Assembly (NCBI GenBank): GCA_001770205.1
Contig: MEQL01000054.1
Coordinates: forward strand, 1 to 64,000
Direction of reading: 5' to 3'
DNA from: Bdellovibrionales bacterium RIFOXYD12_FULL_39_22
GTDB lineage: Bacteria; Bdellovibrionota; Bacteriovoracia; Bacteriovoracales; Bacteriovoracaceae
Length of the DNA: 64,000 bases
Part shown: piece after piece, positions 42,410 to 51,969 of the stretch
How the letters are laid out: every line of letters starts with the position of its first letter
Position numbering within the stretch: position 1 is the stretch's first letter
Made by a program: the position numbers and the translations under genes
The notes under the pieces: generated by a model
The model's input: only the letters and a program-made list of their open reading frames with translations
Told to the model about the DNA's origin: nothing
The model's database searches: none

Positions 42410-42463
42410 GTTATCAGCAAACTGATAACTAGTCTTGACCAGTTATCAGTTTGCTGATAACAT
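42410..42463 (+). promoter_or_regulatory. Tandem palindromic operators and promoter of the AAA/DUF4143 gene
   Basis: Two 20-bp hairpin palindromes with the same arms (GTTATCAG / CTGATAAC) lie at 42410-42429 (loop CAAA) and 42442-42461 (loop TTTG); the second is the exact inverse of the first. TTGACC (42435-42440) and TAACAT (42458-42463) with a 17-bp spacer form a promoter overlapping the second palindrome. The ATG follows 12 bp later. This suggests tight repression by a dimeric regulator. Confidence 0.7.
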
Positions 42464-42474
42464 AATCATCGATC

Positions 42475-43656
42475 ATGAACCAGCAAAGATATATACAAGA
42501 CAGCATAAAAAACGATGCCCTGGCCGAAAAAAAAATGGCCTTTCTCTCTGGGCCACGGCAGGTGGGTAAAACGACATTGGCAAAAAGCTTCCTTACAGAC
42601 AAGGCCTCAAATTTTTTTTCATGGGATCAACAATCATTTAGAAAACAGTGGGTAAAATCCCCGGAGATGGCCATTGCAAATCGAAACACCGGCCCAATCA
42701 TCCTTGATGAAATTCATAAAGACCGCAATTGGAAAAATCGCCTTAAAGGCATTTATGACACCGAGGGAGAACTCCTTGAAATAGTTGTTACGGGAAGTGC
42801 TCGCCTGGATATTTTTCGTAAAGGCGCTGATAGTTTATTGGGCCGCTACATTCCTTATCGCATTCATCCGTTAAGCGTTTCTGAAAATACCTCTCCACCA
42901 TTGCCCCATCTCCTTTTTGAAAAAAAGAAGGTTTCATTCCCATTGAAAGATCTGCTTAGACTTGGTGGATTTCCCGAACCTCTCCTGCGCGGAGAAGAAT
43001 CAAAGGCCTTGCGCTGGAGCAGATTACGTCTTGATCGATTAGTTAATGAGGACAGTCGTGACTTAAAAAATATTTCCGATCTGCAAACATTCCGCCTAAT
43101 GCTAGATATAATCCCTAGTAAAATTGGGTCCATTTTTTCGATCAACTCTATGCGTGAAGATCTTAGCGTGGCCTACGCAACCTTGCGTGACTGGGTTCAT
43201 CTTTCGGCCGCACTATATTACGGATTTTTTGTTAAACCATATTCAAAGTCTATTACTCGCGCACTACGATCCGAACCGAAATTCTACCTATACGATATTT
43301 TGCAAGTAGAAGGGGAAGCTTCTCGCTTGGAAAATTTAACAGCTCTTCATCTTTTAAAGTCCTGTCATTTTTGGACTGATACCGCACAAGGATATTTTGA
43401 CCTACACTTTGTTCGTAACAAAGAAAAACAAGAAGTAGATTTTTTAGTCACCAAAGACAAGCACCCGTGGATGCTTGTTGAATGTAAGTCTAATGATCGT
43501 AATCCAAATAAAAACTTAATTCTCTTCGGCCAAGCACTAAATCCTAAACATAAAATCCAGCTTATTACTGGCCCCAACACAACCTATAATCGCAACTACC
43601 CCGCACACGGGATCACTGTAATGCATTACCAAGAATTTTTCTCCCATCTTGTCTAA
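42475..43656 (+). CDS. AAA-type ATPase with DUF4143 domain
   Basis: 393 residues. Walker A SGPRQVGKTT (about 25-34), Walker B ILDEIH (about 77-82), sensor-like VVTGSARLD, then the DUF4143 C-terminal half with the nuclease-like (E)VDFLV...LVECKS pattern (about 322-342). This is a very common, poorly understood family in mobile and accessory contexts, sometimes linked with toxin-antitoxin-like behaviour. The gene stands alone behind palindromic operators. No HTH is visible in the protein itself, so the regulator may be encoded elsewhere. Confidence 0.9.
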   Translation: MNQQRYIQDSIKNDALAEKKMAFLSGPRQVGKTTLAKSFLTDKASNFFSWDQQSFRKQWVKSPEMAIANRNTGPIILDEIHKDRNWKNRLKGIYDTEGELLEIVVTGSARLDIFRKGADSLLGRYIPYRIHPLSVSENTSPPLPHLLFEKKKVSFPLKDLLRLGGFPEPLLRGEESKALRWSRLRLDRLVNEDSRDLKNISDLQTFRLMLDIIPSKIGSIFSINSMREDLSVAYATLRDWVHLSAALYYGFFVKPYSKSITRALRSEPKFYLYDILQVEGEASRLENLTALHLLKSCHFWTDTAQGYFDLHFVRNKEKQEVDFLVTKDKHPWMLVECKSNDRNPNKNLILFGQALNPKHKIQLITGPNTTYNRNYPAHGITVMHYQEFFSHLV

Positions 43657-43687
43657 TTTAGCGATCTAATTAGCAATCACGTCGCCC

Positions 43688-46078
43688 TCAGCGGCCAGTT
43701 ATCATTCTTTTTAACAATACCGGCCTAGCAATTTCTGGATTATCGGCCCAATGGTGACGAGGATAGTCGCGTTCCAACTCTCGTTTCATTTGCAAATATC
43801 CCACCCGCCAAAAACTTTGCAAATCTTGAGTTATTTGTACTGCTCGCTTATGAGGGCCCAGTAAGCGAACTGTGAGTCGCAAACGCCCCTGGGCCACAGA
43901 AGGGGTCTCTTTTAATCCGTAAAAATCTTGAATATAACCTTCGACCCAGGGGTTTTGCTCATAGTGAATTGGTAGCACTCGCCTGTCCGTTAAAGTAAGC
44001 ATCGCTGGTAAATTCTCTCTTAACGGATTTTGTCTTCGGGGATCAAGGAAATTTTCTAAAGCACAAGTGAAGGCCTCTAATAGTTCCTTCTCCTCATTTT
44101 CTCCCCAACTAGTGCGCATCCAGCAATAGTCGTAGGCCCACTGATCTAGTTTAAAATCATCAATTTTTTTTTGTCCAAGACCTAGTGATTCATAAACTCG
44201 ATATATGGCAAACTTCTCACTACCTAAAAAAGTGTCCAACACTTTTTTGGCCTTTTGCATAATCAGTTCGCAAATAAGTTTTTGTTTTGCATCTGATTGC
44301 TCTGCAAAAACAATATTCTTTTCACTGACAGAAAGTTGTATTTGTCCAATACAAAATTCCTCTTTTTGCATGGCCTTGCCACGGCCATCATCAAAATAAA
44401 TCTCTTGATATTCTTCAATTGGGCAAGGATCTAAATCATAAAACCACTCTTCTTCTAATGAACAAATTTTAGAGATCTCCCCTCTTCCACCTATTTCCAA
44501 TACCAACCAAAAATCACAGGCCGGATCAAAAAAAGAGTGTAGCTCTTTTCCAATTTTCAGACATTCGCCAGAGGCCAAAAGTAATTCATATTTATTACTA
44601 CGGCGAACTCTACCTATACGATCAACAAATCCTGCAAGCAGTGCTCTCTCTAGACAAAAATCAGGCCGCGCACTAATTGTAAGCTGGCCGGCCAAACCTT
44701 CTAATCGCTTGCGTAAATTTTTTTCCCGATAACCCCCTTGCCATTGTGCAAGATATGCGGCCATCTCGGAAATAGCATTTTGCCCATAATCAGCAGCGGC
44801 CAATAGGGCCCTGGCCAATCGTGGATGCAATGGAAAGCGAGAAATCTCTTCTCCGATTACTGTTAATTTACCTCCATTAGTTGCTCCTAAAGCAGCAAGT
44901 CTGGCCTGTGCTGCGCGCATCTCTACTTCCCCTGGAGATTCAAACCAATTCAATTTTTCCAACGAAATATTTAATTTAAACAGCAAAAGAAGTAGTTCTG
45001 ATAAATCTGCGCGCAAAATTTCTGGTTTATCAAAATCTGGCCTGGCCACAAAATCTTGCGGCGAATATAATCTAAACACTGTTCCAGAATTTGTGCGAGC
45101 AGCGCGGCCGGCCCGCTGAATGGCCGATGCCTTAGAGATCTCTTTGGTTACAAGCGAAGTAATTCCTGACCATTTAGAAGATATGCTCATGCGATGCAGA
45201 CCGGAATCAATCACCAAGCGAACTCCAGGAATAGTAAGTGAACTCTCGGCAATATTGGTTGAAAGAATAATTTTTCTCTTTTTCTCAGACACCATTACAG
45301 CACTCTGCTCCTGTGATGTCATCTCTCCATGCAGAATATGCAAGTCGCACCCATGCCGATTAGCTAGCCCCTCTATAAGCTCTTTAGTGGCCAAAATTTC
45401 TCGCATCCCCGGAAGAAAAACTAAAATATCTCCTTCCATCTCCAAGGCGTTAAGCATGGCCTGATAAACTTTTTTTTCTAATGAAATTTTGGCCTGTGCA
45501 GGACTATTATCTAGGTATTTAATGGCCAGCGGGAATATAGGCGTCTCAATATCAATTACTCCCAAAGATCTGAAGTAGGGTAGAAAGCGCGAGGCCTCAA
45601 TGGTAGCAGACATTAAAACTATTTTTAAATGGCGATTTAGCTCTTTTTGAATCCAATCTAAAACTGCCAAGGCCGCATCTGTCTCCAAATGTCTCTCATG
45701 AAATTCATCTAATATTACCGCCGATACATTTTCTAGTTTTGGATTTTGCTGCAAATAACGAAGAAAGGTTCCTTCGGTAAAAAAGATAAGTCGAGTATTG
45801 CTAGAAATTTTTCGCTCAAAGCGAAAACCATATCCTACTTTGTTGCCAACTTCTTCACCGATCTCTTGAGCAATTCTAGTTGCCGCAAATTTGGCCGCTA
45901 ATCTTCTCGGTTCTAAAACTAAAATAAGGCCACTGCTGTTTTGCAAAAGTGCCAGAGGAACGCGCGTAGTCTTTCCCGATCCCGCAGAAGCGCGAATCAC
46001 CAACGCATTGGTATCAGTAAATCTTTTTACAATTTCAGGAAGAAATTTATCAATTGGTAATTCGGCCGATACACCCAT
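43688..46078 (-). CDS. hrpB: ATP-dependent RNA helicase HrpB
   Basis: 796 residues, the usual HrpB length. DEAH/RHA helicase motifs: Walker A ASAGSGKTTRV (30-40), LDEFHERH (123-130), LMSATIEAS, ILSTNIAESSLTIPGVRLVI (V), IQRAGRAARTNSGTVFRLYS (VI). The C-terminal HrpB-specific region follows (LTLTDRRVLPIHYEQNPWVE, RPVLLKRM at the end). RHA family helicase; its cellular role is not well defined even in model species. It converges with the AAA/DUF4143 gene. Confidence 0.93.
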   Translation of the reverse strand: MGVSAELPIDKFLPEIVKRFTDTNALVIRASAGSGKTTRVPLALLQNSSGLILVLEPRRLAAKFAATRIAQEIGEEVGNKVGYGFRFERKISSNTRLIFFTEGTFLRYLQQNPKLENVSAVILDEFHERHLETDAALAVLDWIQKELNRHLKIVLMSATIEASRFLPYFRSLGVIDIETPIFPLAIKYLDNSPAQAKISLEKKVYQAMLNALEMEGDILVFLPGMREILATKELIEGLANRHGCDLHILHGEMTSQEQSAVMVSEKKRKIILSTNIAESSLTIPGVRLVIDSGLHRMSISSKWSGITSLVTKEISKASAIQRAGRAARTNSGTVFRLYSPQDFVARPDFDKPEILRADLSELLLLLFKLNISLEKLNWFESPGEVEMRAAQARLAALGATNGGKLTVIGEEISRFPLHPRLARALLAAADYGQNAISEMAAYLAQWQGGYREKNLRKRLEGLAGQLTISARPDFCLERALLAGFVDRIGRVRRSNKYELLLASGECLKIGKELHSFFDPACDFWLVLEIGGRGEISKICSLEEEWFYDLDPCPIEEYQEIYFDDGRGKAMQKEEFCIGQIQLSVSEKNIVFAEQSDAKQKLICELIMQKAKKVLDTFLGSEKFAIYRVYESLGLGQKKIDDFKLDQWAYDYCWMRTSWGENEEKELLEAFTCALENFLDPRRQNPLRENLPAMLTLTDRRVLPIHYEQNPWVEGYIQDFYGLKETPSVAQGRLRLTVRLLGPHKRAVQITQDLQSFWRVGYLQMKRELERDYPRHHWADNPEIARPVLLKRMITGR

Positions 46079-46109
46079 ATTCTACAATGGCCTAGGCATC
46101 AGGAATGAT

Positions 46110-46601
46110 TCAATACTGCCGGAGAGAGCTAAACTCTGCATGCTCTACCCATTCCTCTGGACGAGAGACAAACTGAACTAACTCATCCATTAAAACGTAG
46201 TGCTTATGCTCTTCGGCAGCGAACAGTTCATAGATTTTTTTGAGTTTGGAATCTTTTTCATCTTTGGCACATTTTAGATAAAACTCTTCACTCTCTTTTT
46301 CAAATTGCCGCACTTTGATATATAGGTCGGGTTGCGAAACATTTAGATCAAGTATGCTTTTTCGTTGCTTGATTGTTTTCAGAATAGATTTTGCCTCACT
46401 AATCAAATCTGACTCTATCTTTTCATGACTGCTTTTTTTCTCGAATGACTCTATGATTTTATAATGCAAGTTTTCTTGATCGGCCAACATGGTTAAAATC
46501 TTTTTTAACCCAACATTATGGGTTTCCTGTGACAACTCACGAAACAGGCCTTCCATTTTCTTTTCCCGCTCTTTTGCAAATTCAAAAATATTCATAGGCA
46601 T
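46110..46601 (-). CDS. Ferritin-like/rubrerythrin-domain protein
   Basis: 163 residues forming four predicted helices with the repeated E-x-x-H patterns of di-iron ferritin-like proteins: KKILTMLADQENLHYKIIES in the first half and IYELFAAEEHKHYVLMDELV in the second. No rubredoxin domain is attached. The family covers rubrerythrin-type peroxide reduction and encapsulin cargo; the role here is unknown. The start ATG 46601 has AAAGGAG; a second ATG six bases later is possible. Confidence 0.82.
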   Translation of the reverse strand: MPMNIFEFAKEREKKMEGLFRELSQETHNVGLKKILTMLADQENLHYKIIESFEKKSSHEKIESDLISEAKSILKTIKQRKSILDLNVSQPDLYIKVRQFEKESEEFYLKCAKDEKDSKLKKIYELFAAEEHKHYVLMDELVQFVSRPEEWVEHAEFSSLRQY

Positions 46602-46760
46602 AAACTATCTCCTTTAATAAATCCAGTTGGGGAGATAGTAGCACCATCTCGGCCAACTTCTCAAACACAAATCAATTTTTTTTTACCAGGCAGTTTTAAT
46701 TCCCTTACTTAAAATGTAGACTATCACCCATCTGATTTTTTAATCAAACCAGGAGTATCA

Positions 46761-47111
46761 ATGAAAATTACCACACTAAAAGAGACGGCCTCTGTGGAGA
46801 TGAAGATGGAAGGGGCGGTAAACGTCTTAAAACAAGTCCCTCTTTCTAAAAATGATGGCGCCCCCCATTTTTCTTTCCGCGTTTTTACCATTGGAATAAA
46901 TGGCCATACCCCCTATCACCAGCATGAAGTTGAACATTTAAACTACGTCATTTCTGGAAACGGGGCCTTAGTCCGCCAAGGAGGCCAAGAAACACCCATC
47001 GGCACAGGAAGTTTTGCCATGGTTTTGCCTGGTGAAATGCATCAGTATAAAAATCTATCGCAACATGAACCGCTGGTGGTTATTTGTGCCGTACCTAAAG
47101 AGTATGAATAG
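46761..47111 (+). CDS. Cupin-domain protein
   Basis: 116 residues with both cupin motifs: G-x5-H-x-H-x-x-E (GHTPYHQHEVEHLNYVISGN, about 49-68) and G-x5-P-G-x-x-H-x-x-x-N (AMVLPGEMHQYKNL, about 90-103). It is a single-domain metal-binding beta-barrel, with substrate unassigned. It is probably a small enzyme or ligand sensor. CCAGGAG lies before the ATG and the gene is transcribed alone. Confidence 0.9.
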   Translation: MKITTLKETASVEMKMEGAVNVLKQVPLSKNDGAPHFSFRVFTIGINGHTPYHQHEVEHLNYVISGNGALVRQGGQETPIGTGSFAMVLPGEMHQYKNLSQHEPLVVICAVPKEYE

Positions 47112-47206
47112 ATTCTTCTATTTGACTGTTATTTAAAATCCTTTATAATTTTCTTAACAGTAAACTGCTGGCTTGCTGGCGCGTAACATTTAACAAGGAT
47201 GTTTTT

Positions 47207-47917
47207 ATGAATACCAGATTGGCGCTTATTTTTATTCTAACGCTTCTTTTCTCCTCTTCTGTCCTGGCCTACGGATATGGAAGCTCAGGCGGAGGCATGT
47301 TCACCTTTGGACTTGGCGGAAGCTCGGTCTCCAGCGAACAAAAAGACGTTAATAAACTGCGCGCCGATGCCAACACGCGGGAGGGAGGACTTAGTGTTAG
47401 CGATCTAGACAGCGCCCTAGAAATCAATGGAATCATCCAACTTCGTATCCCCTCTTCTATAATCGGCTTTCAAATTCGCCCTTCCTATTTTATGCAAAGC
47501 GAAGAGGGAGACGGATATGAATACTCTACCAACGGAATGAACTTTGCGGGATATTTAAAGTTGTATCCGATGGAATCAGATTTCATGCGCGTCTTCTTTC
47601 AAATGGGAGTATTATGGGGATCTCTTGACACACTGATCAAGGAAGATGATTTTCAAGTAAAGGCCTCGGGTTCTAATTTAGGATATGCTGGCGGAGTTGG
47701 TTTCGAAATTTTCTTTGACTCTCATACCATCTTTTTGGAGGCCGGATGGCGCTTTCTTCCCATTCAGCAAAACATTGTTAGCTCGATGAGTGGAACCAAA
47801 CTTAACGATGATCTCACACAAGTTACTGACAACTCTGAATTAGAATATCAAAATAAAGATTTGGAAACCAACATGTCGGGAGTTCAATTGATGCTTGGTT
47901 ATGGAATTTCCTTCTAA
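47207..47917 (+). CDS. Outer-membrane beta-barrel protein (small)
   Basis: 236 residues: signal peptide (NTRLALIFILTLLFSSSVLA), a Gly/Ser-rich lead (YGYGSSGGGMFTFGLGG), then alternating hydrophobic beta-strands with aromatic girdles (FQIRPSYFMQ, FAGYLKLYPM, YAGGVGFEIFFDSHTIFLEA). It ends in the terminal aromatic strand MLGYGISF, the usual BAM signal. The size fits an 8-strand OmpA/OmpW-like barrel. Specific role unknown. Confidence 0.75.
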   Translation: MNTRLALIFILTLLFSSSVLAYGYGSSGGGMFTFGLGGSSVSSEQKDVNKLRADANTREGGLSVSDLDSALEINGIIQLRIPSSIIGFQIRPSYFMQSEEGDGYEYSTNGMNFAGYLKLYPMESDFMRVFFQMGVLWGSLDTLIKEDDFQVKASGSNLGYAGGVGFEIFFDSHTIFLEAGWRFLPIQQNIVSSMSGTKLNDDLTQVTDNSELEYQNKDLETNMSGVQLMLGYGISF

Positions 47918-47946
47918 TTTGCCAGCTTGCAAGATTTTAACAAACG

Positions 47947-48234
47947 ATGAACGAGGCAACTAAAAAGTGTCCCTTTTGCGCAGAGGAAATCAAGGCCCAG
48001 GCGGTTGTCTGCAAGCATTGCAAATCCAATTTAGAAGAAATAGAAGAAGAGACGGACACCACCCAGACAGTTCCTAGTTTTTTCGTTAGAGTTAAGCGCT
48101 TAATTTTTGGCCAAACCTCCGTAACAGATTTCAAAGATCGCACTATTAGTCGCTACATTCTAGATAAGCGTAAAGAGAAAACGGCAAATATTTCTTACCA
48201 AAACAAAAAAGAAGGCCAAGGGCCAGAAAATTAA
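47947..48234 (+). CDS. Small zinc-ribbon protein
   Basis: 95 residues with an N-terminal CPFCAEEIKAQAVVCKHC zinc ribbon (C-x2-C...C-x2-C, about 8-25), common at the start of many uncharacterised membrane and regulatory proteins, followed by an acidic linker (EEIEEETD) and a basic C-terminus. No transmembrane helix. No Shine-Dalgarno is obvious, and it lies 29 bp after the OMP gene. Function is unknown. Confidence 0.65.
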   Translation: MNEATKKCPFCAEEIKAQAVVCKHCKSNLEEIEEETDTTQTVPSFFVRVKRLIFGQTSVTDFKDRTISRYILDKRKEKTANISYQNKKEGQGPEN

Positions 48235-48331
48235 AAGAATAAGACGCGGCAAACAGTACCTCTTGCCCATAAAACATTAGTAGGTGTAAAATGTTTAGGG
48301 ATGCGCTTAGCTTTATCATGAGGGGTTTTCC

Positions 48332-49762
48332 ATGGACAAATATCTATTTTTTTTACTAGCAACACTTATTTTTTTAGCTGGAAGTCAACTATCTGCGGCT
48401 CCTGGTACGAACGCTGATGGGCGCTGCTTTGAAGAAAGAAAAATTCCGCTATACGCGGTTGACTGGTCGATCCTCGGCGAAACCAACGAAAATCCTCATA
48501 TTCCCACAATAGCACCAGACGCGATAACTACCTCTCCAGCAATTGTCAAAAAAAGCAGAAATATCGTTGTCGGAGCAGGAGATAAACTACATTTTTTTTC
48601 CTCCAATAACACCAAACCAATCAAAGTCGTTAAGCTAGATTCCATGATCTACGGCACTCCCCTTGTTGACAATGAAGGTGTTGTCACGGCCCTAACCGAA
48701 AAGGGGACACTCTATTTTTTCGATGACAAGGGAAATGAGGTCTATCCCAAAATAGCGACAGGAAAAATTGTTAGGATGGAGATGTCTCCTTCCATGGATG
48801 CAAATGGAACCATATTATTCGGGGCCAATACCGGAATGAGTTCTATTCGAGACAGTGGAGAAATCATCTCTGTACAAGGACATCAGTCTATTTCCTCGCG
48901 CCCTCTCCCTTCTGTAGAAACGCCTTATTATGCACTTGAACTTGCTGCTGCGGTCAGAAATAAACCTCCTCTTAACATGAGTCGTCTTCTGCCTGCCTCT
49001 GTAACCTCTTCTATTGCTATCGGAGCAAAAGGCACCATCGTTTGCGGAGGTAGTGGAGTAATTAGTGTACTACCAACAGAAAAAGATCCATTCGCTATAT
49101 CTATATCGCCCACGTCTCTCAGCACATATGACGTCATAGCTACCCCGGCCATTGACGAAGATGCCAATCTAATCGTAGCGGGGGATGGAGAAGAATCCAC
49201 TGAGCATCATGTTCTTTTTTTTAATTTTGATGGAAAATCAATTGCCTCTCCTTTTAAAACTAGCAATCGTATTTATGCTTCCCCGACACTTGCCTCAAAA
49301 AACAAAAAAGTTATTGTCGCGGATATGGCCGGAATAATTTATATTTTCAACTATGACGGATCACTTCATGCACGCTACAATACTGATGCATCCACCACTT
49401 CCACTCCCGTAATGATTAACGATAACATTTTTGCATTGGCCTCAGATGATGGTGTTATGCGTTTTTTTGATTTAGATGGTAATCTTGTTGGTGAAATTAA
49501 AAATAAATTAGGCAAACTTACCCGCCTAACGACTCCCACCTTGGATGAAAAAGATGGTTCCGTAATTATTGGCGACAAAGATGGGTATCTCCATAGCTTT
49601 AAATTAAATTTAAATAATATAATCAAGATGCAAAATAAAATGGTGCAGATAACATGTCCTGATATCAACGATAACGAGAAAAAAGTTTCTGATACTCTAA
49701 AAAAAGAGGGGGGTGATACTAAGCAAACAGAGGAAAAATCAAAAGAAGGGACGAAAAGATGA
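48332..49762 (+). CDS. Secreted PQQ-like beta-propeller protein
   Basis: 476 residues: signal peptide (DKYLFFLLATLIFLAGSQLSA), then seven or so repeats of the PQQ/quinoprotein beta-propeller type (VVGAGDKLHFFSSN, GVVTALTEKGTLYFFDDKGN, VVADMAGIIYIFNYDGSLHA, VIIGDKDGYLHSF) and a Lys/Glu-rich tail. The dehydrogenase catalytic residues of true PQQ enzymes are not evident, so it may be a structural or BamB-like scaffold. ATGA overlap with the next gene indicates coupling. Confidence 0.82.
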   Translation: MDKYLFFLLATLIFLAGSQLSAAPGTNADGRCFEERKIPLYAVDWSILGETNENPHIPTIAPDAITTSPAIVKKSRNIVVGAGDKLHFFSSNNTKPIKVVKLDSMIYGTPLVDNEGVVTALTEKGTLYFFDDKGNEVYPKIATGKIVRMEMSPSMDANGTILFGANTGMSSIRDSGEIISVQGHQSISSRPLPSVETPYYALELAAAVRNKPPLNMSRLLPASVTSSIAIGAKGTIVCGGSGVISVLPTEKDPFAISISPTSLSTYDVIATPAIDEDANLIVAGDGEESTEHHVLFFNFDGKSIASPFKTSNRIYASPTLASKNKKVIVADMAGIIYIFNYDGSLHARYNTDASTTSTPVMINDNIFALASDDGVMRFFDLDGNLVGEIKNKLGKLTRLTTPTLDEKDGSVIIGDKDGYLHSFKLNLNNIIKMQNKMVQITCPDINDNEKKVSDTLKKEGGDTKQTEEKSKEGTKR

Positions 49763-50163
49763 AAGATTTATTAAGCGTACTTATGCAAATAGTTCTGTTT
49801 GCCGGCCTAACCTTTTGGGCCTTTGCCCAAGAGGATAATCTAAATCGCCCCCCTGCATTTAAATGCGTTGAGCTGTCCAAAAAATGTGCCATCTGTACCG
49901 ATGGCAAAAAACACCCCGCGGCCGACGCCAAATCGCCAGAGCTAACGATAACTGATTACGAATGCGCGCAGGGTTTTGCCGGCCCGGCCCCACAACCCCA
50001 AAAAATAATGCCTGCCATTTCTGCCAAACTGGGCAAATGTATCATCATGAGTGATTTTTGTGCCATCTGTGCAGATGGCCTGTTTATCTCCACCTTATCA
50101 GGTAATAAAATAGACTCTGATCTATATGAATGCGTCACTTCTCCAAGAACTATGAAAAAATAA
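49759..50163 (+). CDS. Secreted protein with two Cys-rich repeats
   Basis: 134 residues: signal peptide (LLSVLMQIVLFAGLTFWAFA) and two copies of a ~45-residue module, 'KC.....(K/F)CAIC.DG.....D.YEC' (about 35-75 and 93-127), each with four Cys. This is probably disulfide-bonded and extracytoplasmic. It is translationally coupled to the PQQ-propeller gene (overlap ATGA), suggesting that the two act together. No known family was recognised. Confidence 0.72.
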   Translation: MKDLLSVLMQIVLFAGLTFWAFAQEDNLNRPPAFKCVELSKKCAICTDGKKHPAADAKSPELTITDYECAQGFAGPAPQPQKIMPAISAKLGKCIIMSDFCAICADGLFISTLSGNKIDSDLYECVTSPRTMKK

Positions 50164-50164
50164 A

Positions 50165-51187
50165 CTACAGCGTCCGATGAGGTAAACTCTCCACTCTGCC
50201 GGCAGGAGTTACTTCAATATAATTGAGCTTTCTTTGTAATTCGCGAATAGTGGCCGATCCCGCATAAGTTAGGCCAGAACGTAGTCCACCAATAATATCG
50301 GCGATAATAGCATCTTGTTCCTCAGAGTATGCTACCTCCGTGGCCACCCCTTCGGCCGTCTTCCACTCGGTCAATCCTCCCAAATAATCATCGGCAACTT
50401 CTCGACTGGCCATACCTCGATATAGTTTTACTTTGCGTTCTTTGCCATTTGCATCCTTTCTAACAATAACGTCTCCGGGAGTTGGCGCCGTTCCGGCCAA
50501 CATGCTACCAATCATTACAAAGTCCGCACCAAAGGCCAAGGCCTTAACAATGTCACCAGAAGTACGAATACCTCCATCCGCAATAATCGAGCGGCCAACA
50601 CGGGCACAATCTTGAATGGCCGTTAAATTCGGAACTCCAAAGCCAGTTTTTATTCTAGTAGTACAAACCGAACCGCCACCAATTCCGACCTTGATTATAT
50701 CTGCACCGCATGATGCCAGATAATCAGCTCCTGCATAGGTGGCAACATTACCGCTCATAATACAGGCATCTTTACCCAACATCTCGCGCATGCTCTTCAT
50801 TGTTCTTCCAACATATTTGGCATGCGCATGCGCCACATCAATACAAAAATATAATGCCCCGGCATCTCGCAATGCTTCTACTCGCTCTAGATCTTTTTCC
50901 GAACAGCCAATTGATACAAAAGTTTTATGCTGACACTTTTTAAACTCTTTTACATTGTCTTCAATGGACATAAATCGATGCAATACTCCAATACCTCCCT
51001 TACCACCAATATAATTTGCCATAGCATGCTCAGTAATAGTGTCCATATTTGAGGTCATGACGGGCAAGTCTAGTTTTAACTTTCCAGCTTGATCTCCACT
51101 GCTAATATCCACTATCCTTCTTGACTCATAGTGATTGTACGCCGGAACTAAAAGAACATCATCATAGGTAATTGCTTTTTGGCCCAT
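50165..51187 (-). CDS. guaC: GMP reductase (GuaC-type IMPDH/GMPR family)
   Basis: 340 residues from ATG 51187 (GAGG upstream), the size of GMP reductase and without the CBS insert of IMP dehydrogenase. The active-site loop [18 protein letters not shown] (about 170-187) holds the catalytic Cys. The C-terminal stretch [14 protein letters not shown] and [18 protein letters not shown] resemble GMPR more than the IMPDH flap. The enzyme reduces GMP to IMP with NADPH in purine salvage. It follows hpt in one operon, which supports a salvage role. A CBS-less IMPDH remains possible. Confidence 0.8.
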   Translation of the reverse strand: MGQKAITYDDVLLVPAYNHYESRRIVDISSGDQAGKLKLDLPVMTSNMDTITEHAMANYIGGKGGIGVLHRFMSIEDNVKEFKKCQHKTFVSIGCSEKDLERVEALRDAGALYFCIDVAHAHAKYVGRTMKSMREMLGKDACIMSGNVATYAGADYLASCGADIIKVGIGGGSVCTTRIKTGFGVPNLTAIQDCARVGRSIIADGGIRTSGDIVKALAFGADFVMIGSMLAGTAPTPGDVIVRKDANGKERKVKLYRGMASREVADDYLGGLTEWKTAEGVATEVAYSEEQDAIIADIIGGLRSGLTYAGSATIRELQRKLNYIEVTPAGRVESLPHRTL

Positions 51188-51253
51188 TACATCCTCCCTC
51201 ATCAATTCATTAATTACGCTTTCCGATTCCCTACTATCTATATCTAAAAAAAA

Positions 51254-51772
51254 CTATGCTTTGTATACACCAATGTAGGGCAACTCTCGGTAGTAACCGT
51301 CATAATCCAATCCATAGCCAATCACAAATTTGTCTTCAATCTCAAAACCTAAATAATCAATCGTTAACGGATGCTCCACCCGCACTTTTTTAAAGAGGAG
51401 CGAGGCCAATTTCATGGATGCTGGGTTTCTAGATTTTAACATTTTGGTAAGTTGAGTTATGGTAAGTCCGGTATCCACAATATCTTCAATAAGTATTATG
51501 TGTTTTCCGGCAATATCTCTTTTCAAATCCAAGTTTATCTTAACATTACCGGAACTAGTGGTAGTGGCCCCTTCATATGAAGAAGCGGAGATGAATTCAA
51601 TACTGTTTTTTATGGTAAGATAACGAACTAGATCTGCACAAAAAATAAATGATCCAGTAAGAACACCTACCAAAACAACTTCTTTGCCATGATAATCGGC
51701 ATTAATTTGCGCTGCTAACTCTTTTACTTTCTTTTCTATTTGTACCTGAGAAATATAAACTTCAATGGCCAT
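51254..51772 (-). CDS. hpt: Hypoxanthine(-guanine) phosphoribosyltransferase
   Basis: 172 residues. The PRPP-binding motif IILIEDIVDTGLTITQL (about 95-111), the flexible-loop region ISASSYEGATTTSSGNVKIN (about 61-80), the N-terminal VVLVGVLTGSFIFCADLVRY and the purine-binding FVIGYGLDYDGYYRELPYIG are all present. It converts hypoxanthine or guanine plus PRPP to IMP or GMP. It lies 66 bp upstream of guaC in the same orientation, forming a purine-salvage pair. Confidence 0.94.
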   Translation of the reverse strand: MAIEVYISQVQIEKKVKELAAQINADYHGKEVVLVGVLTGSFIFCADLVRYLTIKNSIEFISASSYEGATTTSSGNVKINLDLKRDIAGKHIILIEDIVDTGLTITQLTKMLKSRNPASMKLASLLFKKVRVEHPLTIDYLGFEIEDKFVIGYGLDYDGYYRELPYIGVYKA

Positions 51773-51969
51773 GTAACGACTCCTTTGCCTATAAAAAGAA
51801 AGGCCCTAAGATAGCTCTCTAAAAATTATGAGTCTATTAAAATCTAAAACCCGACCAGGCCGCTCGGGTTAACCAAATATTTTACGAAAAAGAAATTTCC
51901 CATAAAGATAAAACGGGTTAAACTCAAGTTAGAAAATTAGATAACTCACCAAACAACAAGGAATCTTCT

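Noticed and set aside
50165-51187. IMP dehydrogenase call for the guaC-like gene
   Set aside because: No CBS domains, GMP-reductase-like C-terminal motifs and linkage to hpt favour GMP reductase, although the two families are close.
51845-51875. AACCCGA/TCGGGTT inverted repeat between hpt and the SH3 gene as a terminator
   Set aside because: It lies in a divergent region where no gene ends, and lacks a T-run; a 7-bp stem alone is weak evidence for an operator.
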